Assembly (NCBI RefSeq): GCF_014337155.1
Contig: NZ_CP060632.1
Span: forward strand, 1,681,001 to 1,745,000
DNA: 64,000 nucleotides
Reading direction: 5' to 3'
From: Wujia chipingensis
Lineage (GTDB): Bacteria; Bacillota; Clostridia; Lachnospirales; Lachnospiraceae
The first letter of the stretch is position 1; every line of letters begins with the position of its first letter. A model generated the notes under the pieces. The model was given only the letters and a program-made list of their open reading frames with translations, was not told where the DNA came from and did no database searches. Both the position numbers and the translations under genes were made by a program. This document shows, one piece after another, positions 1 through 9,816 of the stretch.

Positions 1-1943
1 ACTGTCTTATTCTTAGCCTTAGCAAGCTTCTCGATATCAGCATCCTCTGTAGGAACGAACTCATGAAGAGGTGGATCCAAGAATCTGATTGTAACAGGAT
101 TTCCTTCAAGTGCCTCATAGAGTGCCTTGAAGTCATTCTGCTGATATGGAAGGATCTTGTCCAGAGCTTCTTCTCTCTCTTCTACTGTATCAGAGCAGAT
201 CATCTCACGGAATGCTGCGATTCTCTCTGGATCGAAGAACATATGCTCTGTACGGCAAAGACCGATACCTTCTGCACCAAGCTCACGAGCCTTCTTAGCA
301 TCTGCCGGTGTATCAGCATTTGTTCTAACCTTCAATGTTCTATACTTATCAGCCCATGCCATAACTCTACCGAATGTACCAGCGATAGAAGCATCAACTG
401 TCTTGATAACTCCATCATAGATGTTACCTGTTGTACCATCGATTGAAATGAAGTCACCTTCCTTAAATGTCTTACCTGCAAGTGTGAACTGCTTGTTTTC
501 CTCATCCATGATGATGTCGCCACAACCAGATACACAACATGTACCCATACCACGAGCAACTACGGCTGCGTGAGATGTCATACCACCACGAACTGTCAGG
601 ATACCCTGAGCAGACTTCATACCTGTGATATCTTCTGGAGATGTCTCAAGACGAACAAGAACTACCTTCTCGCCTCTTGCTGCCCATGCCTCTGCATCGT
701 CAGCTGTAAATACAACCTTACCACATGCAGCACCAGGAGAAGCACCAAGACCCTTACCCATAGGTGTAGCTGCCTTAAGAGCTGCTGCATCAAACTGTGG
801 GTGAAGAAGTGTATCAAGGTTACGAGGATCGATCATAGCAACTGCTTCTTCCTCTGTCTTATGTCCCTCATCTACAAGGTCACAAGCGATCTGAAGAGCT
901 GCCTGAGCTGTTCTCTTACCATTTCTACACTGAAGCATGTAAAGCTTCTTATTCTCAACTGTGAACTCCATATCCTGCATATCATGGTAGTGATTCTCAA
1001 GTGTCTCACATACCTGAATGAACTCTGCATATGCTTCTGGGAATTCCTGCTCCATCTGAGCGATTGGCATTGGTGTACGAACACCGGCAACTACGTCCTC
1101 GCCCTGTGCGTTGATAAGGAACTCACCCATAAGCTTCTTCTCACCTGTTGCAGGGTCACGAGTAAATGCAACACCTGTACCAGACTCGTTGTTCAGGTTA
1201 CCGAATACCATAGGCATTACGTTAACGGCTGTACCCCATGAATAAGGGATATCGTTATCTCTTCTGTATACGTTTGCACGAGGGTTATCCCATGAACGGA
1301 ATACTGCCTCGATAGCAAGCTTCAACTGCTCTACAGGATCTGAAGGGAAGTCTGTACCAAGCTGATTCTTGTACTCAGCCTTGAACTGCTCTGCAAGAGT
1401 CTTAAGATCTGCTGCTGTAAGCTCAACGTCGAACTTAACACCCTTCTCTTCCTTCATCTTGTCGATCAGCTGCTCGAAGTACTTCTTACCAACTTCCATA
1501 ACAACGTCTGAGAACATCTGGATGAAACGTCTGTAAGAATCATATACGAAACGCTCAAATGCTGGATCTGGGTTACCAGCGATCATAGCTGCAACTACCT
1601 CGTCGTTCAAACCGAGGTTCAAGATTGTATCCATCATACCAGGCATAGAAGCTCTGGCACCTGAACGTACAGAAACAAGCAATGGATTCTTGAGATCGCC
1701 AAACTTCTTGCCGTTGATCTCCTCCATCTTCTTAACACCTTTCATAGCCTGAGCCATGATCTCATCATTAATCTTACGACCATCCTCATAGTACTGTGTA
1801 CAAGCTTCTGTTGTAATTGTGAATCCCTGTGGTACCGGAAGACCAATTGTTGTCATCTCTGCAAGGTTGGCACCCTTACCACCAAGAAGATTACGCATGG
1901 TCATGTCGCCTTCGCTAAACATATAAACCCACTTGTTTGCCAT
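1..1943 (-). CDS. ppdK: Pyruvate, phosphate dikinase (C-terminus cut by window edge)
   Basis: PPDK interconverts pyruvate + ATP + Pi and PEP + AMP + PPi in the cytoplasm. About 647 codons are present; the family is near 875 residues, so the PEP/pyruvate barrel is largely missing at the left edge. The protein starts MANKWVYMF, and the phosphohistidine motif GGMTSHAAVVARG places the catalytic His at residue 458 (codon 570-572), close to the position known in clostridial PPDK. The last visible residues include RFLDPPLHEF, typical of the start of the C-terminal domain. The start at 1943 has an AGGAGG (1954-1959) with 10-nt spacing; another ATG at 1950 is out of frame. It is monocistronic as far as can be seen. 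Confidence 0.97.
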   Translation of the reverse strand, partial: MANKWVYMFSEGDMTMRNLLGGKGANLAEMTTIGLPVPQGFTITTEACTQYYEDGRKINDEIMAQAMKGVKKMEEINGKKFGDLKNPLLVSVRSGARASMPGMMDTILNLGLNDEVVAAMIAGNPDPAFERFVYDSYRRFIQMFSDVVMEVGKKYFEQLIDKMKEEKGVKFDVELTAADLKTLAEQFKAEYKNQLGTDFPSDPVEQLKLAIEAVFRSWDNPRANVYRRDNDIPYSWGTAVNVMPMVFGNLNNESGTGVAFTRDPATGEKKLMGEFLINAQGEDVVAGVRTPMPIAQMEQEFPEAYAEFIQVCETLENHYHDMQDMEFTVENKKLYMLQCRNGKRTAQAALQIACDLVDEGHKTEEEAVAMIDPRNLDTLLHPQFDAAALKAATPMGKGLGASPGAACGKVVFTADDAEAWAARGEKVVLVRLETSPEDITGMKSAQGILTVRGGMTSHAAVVARGMGTCCVSGCGDIIMDEENKQFTLAGKTFKEGDFISIDGTTGNIYDGVIKTVDASIAGTFGRVMAWADKYRTLKVRTNADTPADAKKARELGAEGIGLCRTEHMFFDPERIAAFREMICSDTVEEREEALDKILPYQQNDFKALYEALEGNPVTIRFLDPPLHEFVPTEDADIEKLAKAKNKT

Positions 1944-2016
1944 TTGTCATATACCTCCTAAGTAATCAAATTTCTGCGATAGCAGACTATGGCACGTCCC
2001 CATCACACTGCAAGAA

Positions 2017-2022
2017 ATTATA
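2017..2022 (-). promoter_or_regulatory. Extended -10 promoter for ppdK
   Basis: On the minus strand the sequence reads TGTTATAAT, a TGn extended -10, about 75 nt before the ppdK start. No good -35 hexamer lies 17 nt upstream (TTTATC). The leader between it and the RBS shows no recognised riboswitch. Confidence 0.5.
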
Positions 2023-2091
2023 ACATAATTTTCACAATTGATAAAGGCATTTTTATAAATATTTAGTAAAATCGCCATAAAAAAACATAAA

Positions 2092-2152
2092 AAGAAAGGC
2101 AATTGGTTTTCCGGACGTATTTTACGCGGAAATCAACTGCCTTTTTTATTTT
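2092..2152 (-). terminator. Intrinsic terminator after the lipoprotein gene
   Basis: An imperfect hairpin with arms 2098-2113 and about 2127-2141 (GGCA-TTG-TTTCCG type arms with G-U pairs) has A/T tracts on both sides. It can therefore stop transcription leaving 2177 leftward, and possibly in the other direction. Confidence 0.7.
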
Positions 2153-2176
2153 CTTTTCAGTCCGGGCTGCTCATAT

Positions 2177-2647
2177 CTACTGCTGCGGCAAATCTGTTCC
2201 GGACACTTCCGTATCGTCTGTCGGGGTGCCGGTTGTTTCTTCCGGGTTCTGGACTTCCATCTTCTCCGGTGCATCTTTCACCCTCTCGAAAACCATGCTT
2301 TCTGTATCCATTGATACGGTGAGCATTCCATTTTCCACGGTAAAAGCAATTTCCTCATCATCCGAATAAAGCATGCCTTCCTTCCATTGAAACTGCTCTG
2401 TCTCCTCCCCGAAGCCAAGGCTTGCCGTGCCATCCGCATACAACGTAAGTGCCATGGAATCCAGCCCATATGACACGATATCGTCGTGAGAATAGCTGTC
2501 CCCGTCCGACTCCATGGAATACAGATGGTATACCCCCGCAGCCGAAGCCTTCTTCTCTGATTTTGCACAGGCCGCGAAGATACACATGCATCCCACAAGT
2601 AAAAATGAAAGTACGATCATGCGAAGCGCCGTTTGTCGTGTTCTCAT
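2177..2647 (-). CDS. Small secreted lipoprotein, function unknown
   Basis: This is a 156-residue protein. Residues 1-26 form a signal peptide ending in a lipobox-like FAAC, so lipid anchoring at Cys27 on the outer face of the membrane is expected. The mature part is a short beta-rich domain (GVYHLYSM..., LTLYADGTASL...) of the kind seen in many Lachnospiraceae lipoproteins, followed by an acidic, Thr/Pro-rich tail. It lies 63 nt downstream of the symporter gene on the same strand and is followed by a terminator, so it may end that operon. No catalytic motif is visible. Confidence 0.8.
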   Translation of the reverse strand: MRTRQTALRMIVLSFLLVGCMCIFAACAKSEKKASAAGVYHLYSMESDGDSYSHDDIVSYGLDSMALTLYADGTASLGFGEETEQFQWKEGMLYSDDEEIAFTVENGMLTVSMDTESMVFERVKDAPEKMEVQNPEETTGTPTDDTEVSGTDLPQQ

Positions 2648-2710
2648 GTTGCCGTCCTCTCGTACAACTTGGTTTCTATATAGCCTATGCGCAAATCCTC
2701 TGTTTAGAAC

Positions 2711-4207
2711 TTATTTTTCATAGCAGGAAAATACCGCCTGTTTCTTCTCATCGGAAAGCTTTGGTGTGATAAGGCTCACAACCGGAACGATGATAAGTCC
2801 GGCAAGCATTGCAAATGCACCACAGTTGATCGGCGACTGCAACACGGTTGGGAATGATGCTCTTGCAAGCATATTCGCTACCATGATGCCACTGCCGAAC
2901 AGGAAGTTCACAAGCACGGCGGCCTTCGTCACGCCCTTCCAGTACAGGCTGTAGATAAATGGTGCAAGGAATGCGCCTGCAAGCGCGCCCCATGAAATAC
3001 CCATAAGCTGTGCGATAAATGTCACGCCGCTCTTATACTGTACAACCGCGATCACTGCGGAGATTGCGATAAATACAACGATGAAGATACGCATGATAAA
3101 TACCTGTTTCTTCTCTGTCATCTCCTTCACGATCGTGCCACGGATCATATCCAGCGTCAGTGTCGAAGAAGATGCGAGCACCAGTGACGATAATGTCGAC
3201 ATGGATGCAGAAAGTACCAGGATTACAACAACCGCGATCAAAAACGGAGACAGCTTCTCGATCATCGCCGGGATAATCGCATCATAGCCCTGTGCCGCGA
3301 TGTCGATATCATACAGTCTGCCGAAACCACCGAGGAAATAACAGCCACCAGCTACAATGATTGCGAAGATTGTGGATATTAAGGTTCCTTTTCCGATTGA
3401 CTTCTCATCCTTGATCGCATAGAACTTCTGTACCATCTGAGGAAGTCCCCATGTGCCAAGTGATGTCAGGATCACAACACACAGAAGTCCAAAAGGATCC
3501 GGTCCGAAGAACGATGCAAATGCACCCGGTGTGGATGTTGCCTGCGCGTCCTCTACTCGTGCCAATGCATCGATTGCCTGCATGAATCCACCATTTGATT
3601 TTAATACTGATGCAATGACCGCGATGATTCCGATGATCATGATACATCCCTGAATAAAATCATTGATGGCTGTTGCCATGTAACCGCCTGCGATCACATA
3701 GATTCCGGTAAGCACTGCCATCACGACGATGCAGACCGTATAATCCAGATGAAACGCCATCCCAAACAATCTTGAAAGTCCGTTATAAAGCGATGCTGTA
3801 TACGGAATCAGGAATACAAATACAATCAAGGATGCTAAGATCTTAAGCATCTTCGAATCAAACCGGACACCGAAGAATTCCGGCATTGTCTTACTCTCTA
3901 AATGCTGGCTCATTGTTCTCGTCCGTCTGCCAAGTACATTCCATGCAAGCAGGGAACCGATAAATGCATTTCCAAGACCGATCCATGTGGAAGCAAGACC
4001 GAACTTCCATCCGAACTGTCCAGCATATCCGATGAAGATAACCGCCGAAAAGTATGAAGTTCCGTATGCAAATGCAGTCAGCCATGGTCCAACATTTCTT
4101 CCACCTAATACAAATCCATTGACATCGGTCGCATGCTTCCGGCAGTAGACGCCGACACCGATCATCACTCCAAAAAATATTACTAACATGATAATTTTAA
4201 TCGCCAT
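2711..4207 (-). CDS. Sodium:solute symporter (SSS/PutP family)
   Basis: This 498-residue, strongly hydrophobic protein with about 13 membrane segments is the normal size for the SSS family, which imports a solute with Na+. Supporting stretches are the N-terminal GGRNVGPWLTAFAYGTSYFSA (TM2 region) and the TM5-6 motif YVIAGGYMATAINDFIQG, both typical of proline/pantothenate-type members. The substrate cannot be told from sequence. The start ATG has a GGAGAGA-type RBS. It is probably transcribed with the downstream lipoprotein gene. Confidence 0.9.
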   Translation of the reverse strand: MAIKIIMLVIFFGVMIGVGVYCRKHATDVNGFVLGGRNVGPWLTAFAYGTSYFSAVIFIGYAGQFGWKFGLASTWIGLGNAFIGSLLAWNVLGRRTRTMSQHLESKTMPEFFGVRFDSKMLKILASLIVFVFLIPYTASLYNGLSRLFGMAFHLDYTVCIVVMAVLTGIYVIAGGYMATAINDFIQGCIMIIGIIAVIASVLKSNGGFMQAIDALARVEDAQATSTPGAFASFFGPDPFGLLCVVILTSLGTWGLPQMVQKFYAIKDEKSIGKGTLISTIFAIIVAGGCYFLGGFGRLYDIDIAAQGYDAIIPAMIEKLSPFLIAVVVILVLSASMSTLSSLVLASSSTLTLDMIRGTIVKEMTEKKQVFIMRIFIVVFIAISAVIAVVQYKSGVTFIAQLMGISWGALAGAFLAPFIYSLYWKGVTKAAVLVNFLFGSGIMVANMLARASFPTVLQSPINCGAFAMLAGLIIVPVVSLITPKLSDEKKQAVFSCYEK

Positions 4208-4317
4208 TTTCTCTCTCCTTTTTCTTCTGTCTGGTGATTGTAAATCCCGCTCGATTTATCCCTTCGTTTCTCCATTGCGTTATTGCGTAACGCTTTACTG
4301 TATTAAAGTAATCTGAT

Positions 4318-4350
4318 TAAAAGAAAAGGGATGCCGACAAGCATCCCTGT
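4318..4350 (-). terminator. Intrinsic terminator of glyS
   Basis: The 7-bp arms GGGATGC (4328-4334) and GCATCCC (4341-4347) are followed on the minus strand by CTTTTCTTTT, just after the glyS stop codon. Confidence 0.85.
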
Positions 4351-4363
4351 CTCTTATCTTCTT

Positions 4364-5761
4364 TTAGTATTCAAATTTCTTCTCGAAGTAAGCCTTCAGA
4401 TCTTCGATCTTCACACGCTCCTGCTCCATCGTATCACGATCACGGACAGTTACAGCGCCGTCTGTCTCAGACTCAAAATCATAAGTCACACAGAACGGAG
4501 TACCAATCTCATCCTGTCTTCTGTAACGCTTACCGATGTTTCCTCTGTCATCGAACTCACAGTTATATGTCTTTGCAAGCTCTGCATAGATCTTCTCTGC
4601 ACCTTCGTTCAGCTTCTTAGAAAGCGGAAGCACACCGATCTTAACCGGTGCTAATGCCGGATGGAAATGAAGTACGGTTCTCATATCCGGCTTCTCCTCG
4701 GTTCCGATATTCTCCTCGTCATAAGCGGCACAGAGGAATGCAAGTGTCACACGGTCTGCACCTAATGATGGCTCAACAACATATGGAATATACTTTTCCT
4801 TCTTCTCATCATCGAAATATTCCATTGGCTCACCGGATGTATTCTGATGCTGTTTCAGATCGTAATCGGTACGGTCTGCAATTCCCCACAGCTCGCCCCA
4901 GCCAAATGGGAACAGGAACTCAATATCCGTTGTACCCTTGCTGTAGAAGCAAAGCTCCTCCGGAGAATGGTCACGTGCACGCATCTCATCATCCTTGATG
5001 CCAAGATCCTTCAGCCAGTTAATACAGAATTCTCTCCAGTAACGGAACCATTCCATATCTGTACCAGGCTCGCAGAAGAACTCCAGCTCCATCTGCTCAA
5101 ACTCTCTTGTACGGAATGTGAAGTTACCCGGTGTGATCTCGTTACGGAAGGACTTTCCGATCTGACCGATACCAAAAGGAATCTTCTTACGGGATGTACG
5201 CTGTACATTCTTGAAGTTTACAAAGATACCCTGTGCGGTCTCCGGTCTTAAGTAAACTGTATTCTTTGCATCCTCGGTTACACCCTGGAATGTCTTGAAC
5301 ATCAGGTTAAACTGACGGATACCGGTAAAGTTATGCTTGCCGCAGCTTGGACAGCAGATATGCTTCTCTTCCACATACTGTTCCATCTGCTCATTTGTCC
5401 AGCCGTCAATGGAACCCTCGATCTCGATTCCGTTGTCAGTCATATAATCTTCAATCAATTTATCTGCACGAAAACGCTCGTGACACTCTTTACAGTCCAT
5501 CAGAGGATCTGCAAATCCACCCAGGTGACCGGATGCCACCCATGTCTGTGGATTCATAAGAATGGCACAATCCACACCTACGTTGTAAGGATTCTCCTGA
5601 ATGAACTTCTTCCACCATGCCTTCTTCACATTGTTTTTGAGCTCAACTCCAAGGTTTCCGTAATCCCATGTATTGGCAAGTCCGCCATAGATTTCAGAAC
5701 CCGGATATACAAATCCTCTGTTCTTTGCAAGTGCTACGATTTTGTCTAAAGTCTTTTCCAT
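4364..5761 (-). CDS. glyS: Glycyl-tRNA synthetase, alpha2 (single-chain) type
   Basis: This 465-residue class II synthetase charges tRNA-Gly. Motif 2 is FRNEITP (205-211), RPETAQG lies at 172-178, and motif 3 is seen in PSLGADRV. Cysteine pairs CKEC (90-93) and CCPSC (136-140) may bind zinc. The C-terminal anticodon-binding domain ([10 protein letters not shown]..., [19 protein letters not shown]) is complete. This is the homodimeric form (sometimes called glyQS), not the separate alpha and beta subunits. It follows recO but has its own promoter. No T-box is visible in its leader. Confidence 0.97.
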   Translation of the reverse strand: MEKTLDKIVALAKNRGFVYPGSEIYGGLANTWDYGNLGVELKNNVKKAWWKKFIQENPYNVGVDCAILMNPQTWVASGHLGGFADPLMDCKECHERFRADKLIEDYMTDNGIEIEGSIDGWTNEQMEQYVEEKHICCPSCGKHNFTGIRQFNLMFKTFQGVTEDAKNTVYLRPETAQGIFVNFKNVQRTSRKKIPFGIGQIGKSFRNEITPGNFTFRTREFEQMELEFFCEPGTDMEWFRYWREFCINWLKDLGIKDDEMRARDHSPEELCFYSKGTTDIEFLFPFGWGELWGIADRTDYDLKQHQNTSGEPMEYFDDEKKEKYIPYVVEPSLGADRVTLAFLCAAYDEENIGTEEKPDMRTVLHFHPALAPVKIGVLPLSKKLNEGAEKIYAELAKTYNCEFDDRGNIGKRYRRQDEIGTPFCVTYDFESETDGAVTVRDRDTMEQERVKIEDLKAYFEKKFEY

Positions 5762-5851
5762 ATTTTGTAAACCTTCCTTCCTCTCGCACCGGAGTGTGCG
5801 GATTCTTATTATTTTTCGGTGTGACTTTCTTCACCATATGAAACATACAAC

Positions 5852-5880
5852 ATTTTACAGGCTAATGGTTCAGATTGCAA
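5852..5880 (-). promoter_or_regulatory. Promoter of glyS
   Basis: On the minus strand TTGCAA (5875-5880), a 17-nt spacer and TAAAAT (5852-5857) precede glyS by about 90 nt. Confidence 0.6.
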
Positions 5881-5930
5881 CCATATTTTTGAAATTCATC
5901 ATACACCATGCATTTTTATGCGTCGGGCTT

Positions 5931-6668
5931 TTACAGGGATGATAGTATTTCCAGTGATTTGAATTCGCGGTCAACATACGCTTCCCGAAAACGGTCTGCC
6001 ACGTACTTTAATTCTGCCATCGCCTCTTCACTTAACTGAAACGCATACAGCTTCGTAAGATCTGCCGACTGGATATATTGCAGAGTATAAATAAGGGTCT
6101 CGGATACCGTCCGTGTAAGCTTCAGCTCTTTTCCGCATGCCTCACACAGAAGCCCGCCTGCCTTCGCATTGAAATATTTCAGTTCCTTCTTATTGCAGCG
6201 TACGCATGTATATGCATGAATCCCCTGTCCTTCGATATCCATCAGCCGTACTTCGAACGCATAGCGGATCAGCTGATTGTCCACGGTTCCCTGTTCAAGT
6301 GCCTTGAGTGTCACATAGAGCAGATTGAGCTCATTCACACAATAGCAGCCCTCTCTCGTATAATATGACATAAATTCACACACATACGATGCATAGCACA
6401 ACTTCTCCATATCCAAAGGAAGTCCGGAAAAATATTCCCGGACCTCCGCTTTGACTAACGTATAGGAATCTCTTCCCGGAAATACGGTAAAAGTACCCAT
6501 CACGAAGCTCTGGCTCGCCGCCCGGAGCTGGCTTACCGCCTTTCTGGCACCATTTGCAAACACTGTGATCTTTCCGCGTTCCTTGGTCAGTATGACCAAC
6601 CGTTTATCGTACTCCTTCACAAGTGTTGCATATAAAATTATACCCGTTACCTGTATTTCCTCACGCAT
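5931..6668 (-). CDS. recO: DNA repair protein RecO
   Basis: RecO is a recombination mediator that helps load RecA in the RecFOR pathway. The 245-residue length is normal. The N-terminus shows the OB-fold pattern (VTGIILYATLVKEYDKRLVILT), and the C-terminal part has the two Cys pairs CVRC (155-158) and CEAC (175-178) of the RecO zinc site. It starts 14 nt after the potD stop, so it is probably read from the pot operon as well. In related genomes recO usually sits next to era; here a pot operon and a DUF1846 gene lie between them. Confidence 0.95.
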   Translation of the reverse strand: MREEIQVTGIILYATLVKEYDKRLVILTKERGKITVFANGARKAVSQLRAASQSFVMGTFTVFPGRDSYTLVKAEVREYFSGLPLDMEKLCYASYVCEFMSYYTREGCYCVNELNLLYVTLKALEQGTVDNQLIRYAFEVRLMDIEGQGIHAYTCVRCNKKELKYFNAKAGGLLCEACGKELKLTRTVSETLIYTLQYIQSADLTKLYAFQLSEEAMAELKYVADRFREAYVDREFKSLEILSSL

Positions 6669-6682
6669 TTTTTGTTATCTCT

Positions 6683-8200
6683 CTATTTCTTTTCCCGGTA
6701 ATGACTCATCCGGATACGTATGGTAATATAAATCACAAGTACGATGGCCACACCAACGAAAATCCATATCTGTACCGGCACATCCTCAATATTATAACAC
6801 CGGACATTGATCCACATCTGATTGATTTCCTTATTCGCCGTATCATCAAAATACTGCATGACTGCACTCCGTTGCAGTACCTCCTGCGTCGGATACTGTG
6901 CAAACAACTGTCTGCGCGTCTGTTCTTCCGGCACAGTCATAATATAATCTTCATTGGAATCATCCCCACAGAAGAAGAAACCAACCGGATACTCTGTTGT
7001 ATCCTCTTCATCATCCTCTGCCTCATAATTCCATTTCAGATAATCATAGACTGTATCATCGTCACCGCCACTGATCACCGATGTATAACCAATGTAATAC
7101 ATGTTACGCACCGCATTATCCGGACGAGACACAAAGTTTACAAATGCCTCAGCGGCCTGCTGTTTTTCCGCATCCTGTCCGATTCCGCTTTGCAGCATAA
7201 CCCAGCCGTCAAACCACAAGTTCGTCGACTCCTCCGGCACCGCAAAATCCAGATAGAAATCATCCTCTTCTGCCTGATCCATCGCATAGACAGCATCTCC
7301 GGACCACTGGTAGTTTGCAACGACCTTTCCGCTGATCATGTCTGCTTTACCGCTGTCGGTCTCAAACGAATAAACATTGCCCTGCATATCCTGCAGGATG
7401 TCCTCCACATTCTCAATCGTATCGGAATCCACATCATTCATGATCTGCATCAATCGTTCCTGATAATCCGGTGCATTGCGGAGCGATTCATCCATTAGTT
7501 CGTCTTTTCTGTAAGAACCAAGTGCCGCAAAATAAGAATCCCGGACATTATCCTTGATTGTAACCTGGCGCTTAAACTTGTCATTTAGAAACACATCCCA
7601 GGTAGATGCTTCCTCTTCTGTCATCTTCTCCGGATTGTAGAGAACACCGGTGACGCCCCACATATAGCCTGCCGCATATTTACTCCACGACTCACCGCCG
7701 ATCTCATTTTCATCAAACGTATCCTTAATATAATCGGATACCCCGCGCACATAGTAATTATCCGGATTGTCCGTATCATAAAAATCTTCTGAAAACGGCA
7801 CCAGCTTCTTCTCTGCCATCAGCTTCATGATCATATAATCAGACGGACAGACAAGGTCATACACATCGCCGAGTGTCAGCTGGTTATACAGATCCTCGTT
7901 CGTACCGAAGCACGAATACTCAACCTCCACGCGCTTGCCGTACGTCTCGTAATACCACTCGGTGAAATCATCGACCATCGAATTCTCACCGAAGATCTCC
8001 GCACCATTTTCAAGCTCCATGCGTTCTTCTTCGTCCCAGGCACCAAGATCGATATATTCCTCCCAGTTGCAGACACGCAGCTTGATCACGTCGTCATTTC
8101 CCTGTGCGTGTGTGATCTTTGTTCCCGGCACCATCGCCAGAAATGTCATCATAGTTGCCGCCGCAACGGCTGTCACACGTTTTAACATCTTATTTCTCAT
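6683..8200 (-). CDS. potD: Spermidine/putrescine ABC transporter substrate-binding protein with C-terminal membrane anchor
   Basis: This is a PotD-type polyamine-binding protein. The start ATG at 8200 has AGGAGG 9 nt upstream; an in-frame start at 8245 would lie inside potC and lacks an RBS. The 505-residue product has an N-terminal signal segment (KRVTAVAAATMMTFLAMVPG) but no lipobox cysteine. The binding domain begins LRVCNWEEYID and contains PSDYMI and YQWSGDAVY. A single hydrophobic helix near residues 475-495 (IWIFVGVAIVLVIYI) followed by a basic tail suggests anchoring by the C-terminus, which is unusual for a Gram-positive binding protein. It is the last pot gene and overlaps potC by 11 nt. 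Confidence 0.92.
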   Translation of the reverse strand: MRNKMLKRVTAVAAATMMTFLAMVPGTKITHAQGNDDVIKLRVCNWEEYIDLGAWDEEERMELENGAEIFGENSMVDDFTEWYYETYGKRVEVEYSCFGTNEDLYNQLTLGDVYDLVCPSDYMIMKLMAEKKLVPFSEDFYDTDNPDNYYVRGVSDYIKDTFDENEIGGESWSKYAAGYMWGVTGVLYNPEKMTEEEASTWDVFLNDKFKRQVTIKDNVRDSYFAALGSYRKDELMDESLRNAPDYQERLMQIMNDVDSDTIENVEDILQDMQGNVYSFETDSGKADMISGKVVANYQWSGDAVYAMDQAEEDDFYLDFAVPEESTNLWFDGWVMLQSGIGQDAEKQQAAEAFVNFVSRPDNAVRNMYYIGYTSVISGGDDDTVYDYLKWNYEAEDDEEDTTEYPVGFFFCGDDSNEDYIMTVPEEQTRRQLFAQYPTQEVLQRSAVMQYFDDTANKEINQMWINVRCYNIEDVPVQIWIFVGVAIVLVIYITIRIRMSHYREKK

Positions 8201-9002
8201 TGCGGACACCTCCTTTTTCAGAGGTTGTCTTTCTGCCAGCCACATTCATGACAACCACTGCCAGAATAACGATCAGGAAGATCACTGTCGAAAGAGCCCA
8301 GAGTGCAGTTTTAATCTCTGTCTGTGAACCCTTGGTTGCATTGACAACATACGTACTGATCGTGTTAAACGTTGCCGGTTTTGTATAGCTTGCGATGAAA
8401 TAATCATCAAGCGAAAGTGTGATTGCCAGCGCAAATCCGGATACGATACCCGGCATGATCTGCGGGATCACAACCTTACGGAGTGCCATCGACGGAGACG
8501 CACCAAGATCCATTGCCGCCTCATACAGACTTGCATCCATCTGCTTTAATTTCGGAACCACAGACAGATACACAAATGGAGCAGATAACACTACATGACC
8601 GATCAGCAGCGGCACATAGCTTTCCTTATTCATGCCAAATGCAACGATCAGCAGCACGCAGATGGAAAAACCGGTTACAACATCTGCATTGACAACCGGA
8701 ATCTGGTTGGCTGTGTTAATAAAGTTCTTCGCAAGTTTCTTCGAATAAAACGCACCAATCGCACCCATCGTTCCAAGGATTGTAGCAAGCAGAGATGAAA
8801 CAAGTGCCAGAAGAACCGTCCCGACGATCATATCCCGAAGCTCGCCCTTTGTGAACAGTGTCACATAATTCTGCATAGAAAATCCGTGGATCGAACCGAT
8901 ATTCCCGGAATCCGTAAAGCTGTATACCGCCAGAATCAGAATCGGTGCATAGATAACGAGCAGCATAAGAATCAAAAATAGTTTTCCAATCGTCTTTCTC
9001 AT
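8190..9002 (-). CDS. potC: Spermidine/putrescine ABC transporter permease PotC
   Basis: This 270-residue inner-membrane permease has about six helices. The EAA loop that contacts the ATPase is EAAMDLGASPSMALRKV (from residue 161). Its start overlaps the potB stop in an ATGA arrangement, which points to translational coupling. It pairs with PotB to form the channel. Confidence 0.94.
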   Translation of the reverse strand: MRKTIGKLFLILMLLVIYAPILILAVYSFTDSGNIGSIHGFSMQNYVTLFTKGELRDMIVGTVLLALVSSLLATILGTMGAIGAFYSKKLAKNFINTANQIPVVNADVVTGFSICVLLIVAFGMNKESYVPLLIGHVVLSAPFVYLSVVPKLKQMDASLYEAAMDLGASPSMALRKVVIPQIMPGIVSGFALAITLSLDDYFIASYTKPATFNTISTYVVNATKGSQTEIKTALWALSTVIFLIVILAVVVMNVAGRKTTSEKGGVRNEK

Positions 9003-9799
9003 CAGATCAGTGCACCTCCTCTTCCCTCGTCCTCATCCGAGTATTTGTTCGTAAAGAGGGTGAAGATCAATATGATCAAAAGCAGGATCAGTGCGATCAT
9101 GGATCCATTGTGCCAGTCGTAGGATGCAAAATAGCTTCCGATCAGACTACCCATAATATACGTGCTGTTATAAAGCATATCCAGCACAACATAGTTTGTC
9201 ATAGATGGCAGAAATACCATCGTGATTCCGCTGATAATGCCAGGCACGGAAAGTGGCAGTGTCACCTTCAGAAATGTCTGTACCGGATTCGCGCCAAGGT
9301 CACCTGCCGCCTCTATCAGACTCGTGTCTAACTTCATCAGCGTCGTGTACATCGGCAGAATCATGAATGGAAGAAAATCATACGTCATACCGATGACAGA
9401 ATTTAAAAACGGATGCAGGGCAAGATTTCCCTCTAACACCGTAAGTATCTCTTTTAATGCAGTGATACGCAATGTGAAATTGATCCACATCGGCATCACA
9501 AATGCAACTAAGATCACACTCTTATGCCGCATATTGCTGCGCGCTAAGATATACGCAATCGGATATGCAAGCAGTACACAGACGCAGGTCGTCACAACCG
9601 CCAGCGCAAAGCTGTACGCAAGTGTACCGATCGTATTCGGGCTCGTAAAAAATGCCGCCAGATTCTGCACGGTAAACTGACCTTGTCCGTTTGTAAACGC
9701 ATAATATAAAAGAACAAACAATGGGGCTACTACAAACAGCAATAGAAAAAGTGCATAAGGTATACCCAGTCCGCTCTTTGCAAAACGTGAAGAACGCAT
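9002..9799 (-). CDS. potB: Spermidine/putrescine ABC transporter permease PotB
   Basis: This 265-residue permease with about six helices is the partner of PotC. The EAA loop EAAGDLGANPVQTFLKV begins at residue 163. The start is preceded by an AAGGAG-type RBS and lies 17 nt after the potA stop. Confidence 0.94.
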   Translation of the reverse strand: MRSSRFAKSGLGIPYALFLLLFVVAPLFVLLYYAFTNGQGQFTVQNLAAFFTSPNTIGTLAYSFALAVVTTCVCVLLAYPIAYILARSNMRHKSVILVAFVMPMWINFTLRITALKEILTVLEGNLALHPFLNSVIGMTYDFLPFMILPMYTTLMKLDTSLIEAAGDLGANPVQTFLKVTLPLSVPGIISGITMVFLPSMTNYVVLDMLYNSTYIMGSLIGSYFASYDWHNGSMIALILLLIILIFTLFTNKYSDEDEGRGGALI

Positions 9800-9816
9800 A
9801 CAATATCACTCCTTTT

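Noticed and set aside
570..1241. Long plus-strand open frame opposite ppdK
   Set aside because: Cys/Leu-rich shadow of the antisense codons with no RBS; the minus-strand frame is PPDK.
5762..5930. T-box leader for glyS
   Set aside because: The glyS leader lacks the T-box core (TGGnACCGCG) and an antiterminator; only an ordinary promoter is visible.
6623..7498. Plus-strand frame of 291 codons opposite potD/recO
   Set aside because: His/Ile-rich antisense shadow of potD, no RBS and no recognisable domain.
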